DNA of 56,861 bases, taken from positions 1 to 56,861 of the forward strand of contig JAHEDZ010000007.1 of NCBI GenBank assembly GCA_024640955.1. The letters are read 5' to 3'. The first letter of the stretch is position 1. The number at the start of each line of letters is the position of its first letter. Below the pieces are notes generated by a model. It searched no databases. It saw only the letters and a list, made by a program, of their open reading frames with translations, and had not been told where the DNA came from. Position numbers and translations under genes: made by a program. Origin of the DNA: Oceanospirillaceae bacterium. GTDB lineage: Bacteria > Pseudomonadota > Gammaproteobacteria > Pseudomonadales > Balneatricaceae. Of the stretch, positions 55,091 to 56,861 are shown one piece after another.

Positions 55091-56593
55091 TTATCGCTGA
55101 ACGAGTTGAGTGTTTTTCAATTTACTTTCGTTACCTACCATCGAAGCGATCAGTTCACGGTCAGCTTTGTAGATATCGTCACGCAACTGCAAACGACCGT
55201 CGACGTCTAACCAGGCTCGATTGTAGACAAGGAATACGGGCACTGACTGAGGGAGACGCAGCCAGCGAGTTTCAGGCTGCAACAGAGAGGCTTCAAATTT
55301 TTCGGTGTTGCCCATCAGCAGCGTGCGCGCCAGATCGGTCACGCCCTCGACACGAATACATCCGGAACTGAATGCGCGAGAGGCGTCGGCAAAAAGCTCT
55401 TTGCTCGGGGTATCGTGCAAATAGATTGCATGGGAGTTGGGCATATGGAACTTCACCTGTCCAAGGGCGTTATTGTTGCCGGGCGCCTGCACCAAACGCA
55501 CATCGGTATCACCCCACTCCAGTGCTGCCCAATCGATGCTCTCATTTGGCACCGCTTGCCAACGGCCTGCAACCAGACGCTCGGCCTGCATCCCTTGAGT
55601 GGAGAGGTATTGCGGATTAGCGAGAATTTTAGGCACTAAGTCACGCATTAGAATCCGACGCGGTACCGTCCAGTTTGGATTAACCACGAGCTGCTCTACA
55701 GTCGCCTGGAAACTGCGCGTCGGGCGTGCAGGACGACCGGAGATACTGATGTGACGTTCGGCCAACTCTCCCTGATTGAAGTAGCGCACCTCAAAACCGG
55801 GAATGCTTACTAAAAGGTATCGCTCGCCGAACTCCCGCGGTAGCCAGCGCCACCGTTCAAGCACCGCCGCCAGAAGCTCTACACGATCTGACGCGGAGTA
55901 GTTCAACCACTCCAAGGTATCAGGACCAATCACTGCATCAGTCTCTAAACCGTGATCGGCCTGAAACAGACGCACATTCGCCGCCAGCTGTTCGTCATAC
56001 AGTCGCGGAGCAAGGTCAGAGATCTCGTCAGAAGCTTCGTAGCCTAGCCAATCCAAGCGCTCACGCACCAAAAGGATATCTTCATGCAGGCCGCCAGGTT
56101 TAAAGTAGGCAGTGAAAGGTAATTGTGCGGGCTCCGAACCGATCAACTCGCGCTGCTGCGCATAAGCTTTAACCAATCCGAGGTAGTCAGGGTGCTGAGG
56201 CAATAACGACTCTAGAGCCGGCAGAAGTGCCGGTGCCGCTAACACAGATGCACGAACTGCGGCTAGATCAAGCGACTGCTCTGGGTAGTGCCAGAGTGGA
56301 TCAATACTGGTCGGTACCTGACCGACAGAGAAACGCCTGATTAGTGAATCTAGGACATCACTGTGAGCCTGATCAACCTCATTAAGTGTCTGCGCTTGCT
56401 GCAGTCGAAGCTTCAGATCAGCACTCTCAAGCCCGTGTTGATCACCCAGAATAATCGCAGCATGAAGCCCTAGCGCTCGCTCGGTCACCTGCCCAGTTTC
56501 AGCGTTGTACCAGCGATCGCTAGCCGCGAAGAGCTGAACACTCAACAGAGAGAAAATGGTGACGATAAAACAGCGTAGAGCAGAACGACGCAC
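55091..56593 (-). CDS. L,D-transpeptidase YcbB/LdtD-like
   Basis: Periplasmic enzyme that forms 3-3 cross-links in peptidoglycan. The 500 residues have a signal peptide (about 1-24, FSLLSVQLFAA). A peptidoglycan-binding helical domain (about 185-235, VRLFQADHGLETDAVIGPDTLEWLN) and the YkuD catalytic domain (about 262-440) follow. The catalytic signature HDTPSKELFADASRAFSSGCIRVEG is given in outline, with its cysteine in SSGCIRV. GTG start 56593 has AAGGAG 7 bp upstream. It precedes the YcbK-like gene by 179 bp, the pairing also seen in E. coli. Confidence 0.93.
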   Translation of the reverse strand: MRRSALRCFIVTIFSLLSVQLFAASDRWYNAETGQVTERALGLHAAIILGDQHGLESADLKLRLQQAQTLNEVDQAHSDVLDSLIRRFSVGQVPTSIDPLWHYPEQSLDLAAVRASVLAAPALLPALESLLPQHPDYLGLVKAYAQQRELIGSEPAQLPFTAYFKPGGLHEDILLVRERLDWLGYEASDEISDLAPRLYDEQLAANVRLFQADHGLETDAVIGPDTLEWLNYSASDRVELLAAVLERWRWLPREFGERYLLVSIPGFEVRYFNQGELAERHISISGRPARPTRSFQATVEQLVVNPNWTVPRRILMRDLVPKILANPQYLSTQGMQAERLVAGRWQAVPNESIDWAALEWGDTDVRLVQAPGNNNALGQVKFHMPNSHAIYLHDTPSKELFADASRAFSSGCIRVEGVTDLARTLLMGNTEKFEASLLQPETRWLRLPQSVPVFLVYNRAWLDVDGRLQLRDDIYKADRELIASMVGNESKLKNTQLVQR

Positions 56594-56684
56594 AGAGAAC
56601 TCCTTACACCCTTCTTTAGAGTGGTAAGATTCAGTGTAGTCCTTCTAGGTAGAACTGTTGTTTAAACGCTTGAATAATGTGCAT

Positions 56685-56708
56685 AGCCCCTGCCGAGATC
56701 GAGGGGCT
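56685..56708 (-). terminator. hairpin after parE
   Basis: AGCCCCT (56685-56691) pairs with AGGGGCT (56702-56708). It is 16 bp beyond the parE stop on the minus strand. The sequence after it is only moderately T-rich, so it is a weak intrinsic terminator at best. Confidence 0.55.
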
Positions 56709-56724
56709 AAGCTTGCAGCGGCTA

Positions 56725-56861
56725 CTAGACCACTTCGGCGAGATTACCCTTAGTCTCCAACCAACTCTTACGATCTGCTGCGCGCTTCTTCGCCAGCAGC
56801 ATATCAAGCATCTCGGCCGTGTCATCACCTTCACTCAGGGTAAGCTGCACCAGACGACGTG
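56725..56861 (-). CDS. parE: DNA topoisomerase IV subunit B, C-terminal fragment
   Basis: The last 44 codons and stop of a gene cut by the window edge. The residues RRLVQLTLSEGD, MLDMLLAKKRAADRKSWLE and the ending KGNLAEVV match the C terminus of E. coli ParE (RRLVQLT, MMDMLLAKKRSEDRRNWLQ, KGDMAE). GyrB ends differently. The frame is open to the edge; the bulk of the gene lies beyond position 56861. Confidence 0.9.
   Translation of the reverse strand, partial: RRLVQLTLSEGDDTAEMLDMLLAKKRAADRKSWLETKGNLAEVV

Overview
The window reads as the core chromosome of a marine-type gammaproteobacterium, most like the Oceanospirillales/Pseudomonadales branch. Almost every gene is a vertically inherited housekeeping gene, base composition looks even, and I see no insertion sequence, prophage, integrase or CRISPR array. 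Gene order follows two blocks that I recall from Pseudomonas aeruginosa. The first is argC, erpA, anmK, M23 peptidase, tyrosyl-tRNA synthetase, rRNA operon. The second is dksA, gluQ, pcnB, folK, panB, panC, together with pnp, rpsO, truB, rbfA, infB, nusA, rimP, secG, glmM, folP, ftsH, yhbY, greA, carB, carA. The exact genus cannot be read from the sequence.

Layout. 1-161: promoter and boxA leader of an rRNA operon that runs off the left edge on the minus strand. 162-6691: tyrS, M23 endopeptidase and anmK (wall turnover), a tartrate/D-malate dehydrogenase, erpA and argC. 6795-13380: ClC chloride transporter, hemL, a small membrane protein, a TPR lipoprotein and the bifunctional wall synthase mrcB. 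13426-18234: kinase/ATPase fusion, a two-gene FecCD-type ABC importer, a Rieske protein and an aminotransferase. 18446-23804: dksA, gluQ, a 411-bp gap with a striking RNA-like structure, pcnB, folK, panB, panC. 23808-31207: tandem-domain pterin synthase homologue, rsuA, rsmC-like gene, membrane protein, three small exported proteins, a PAP2 phosphatase and selO. 31633-45422: the minus-strand transcription/translation block (pnp to rimP), tRNA-fMet, tRNA-Leu(GAG), secG, glmM, folP, ftsH. 45763-54153: yhbY, a three-gene TRAP transporter, then greA-carB-carA on the minus strand. 54375-56861: DUF882 protein, L,D-transpeptidase, and the 3' end of parE.

The most interesting signal is the gene-free stretch 19791-20201 between gluQ and pcnB. 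On the plus strand it holds a good sigma70-type promoter followed by three consecutive hairpins. Each displays an A-rich (AAN)n loop, and a fourth (AAC)4 run lies just upstream. In Pseudomonas the small RNA CrcZ, which titrates Hfq/Crc through AANAANAA motifs, sits immediately upstream of pcnB. Here the flanking cbrA/cbrB genes are missing but an RNA of that design appears to remain. I propose it as a CrcZ-like Hfq-sponge RNA, or an Hfq-binding leader of pcnB.

Other regulatory signals include a probable attenuator with a 22-codon leader peptide ahead of carAB, tandem terminators between tRNA-fMet and rimP, and a long leader hairpin ahead of pnp. The initiator tRNA has a U1/U72 mismatch instead of the usual C1/A72. 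Protein-level oddities are a membrane-anchored PcnB, a duplicated pterin synthase whose two halves have lost complementary parts of the active site, and a candidate LpoP-type activator next to mrcB.
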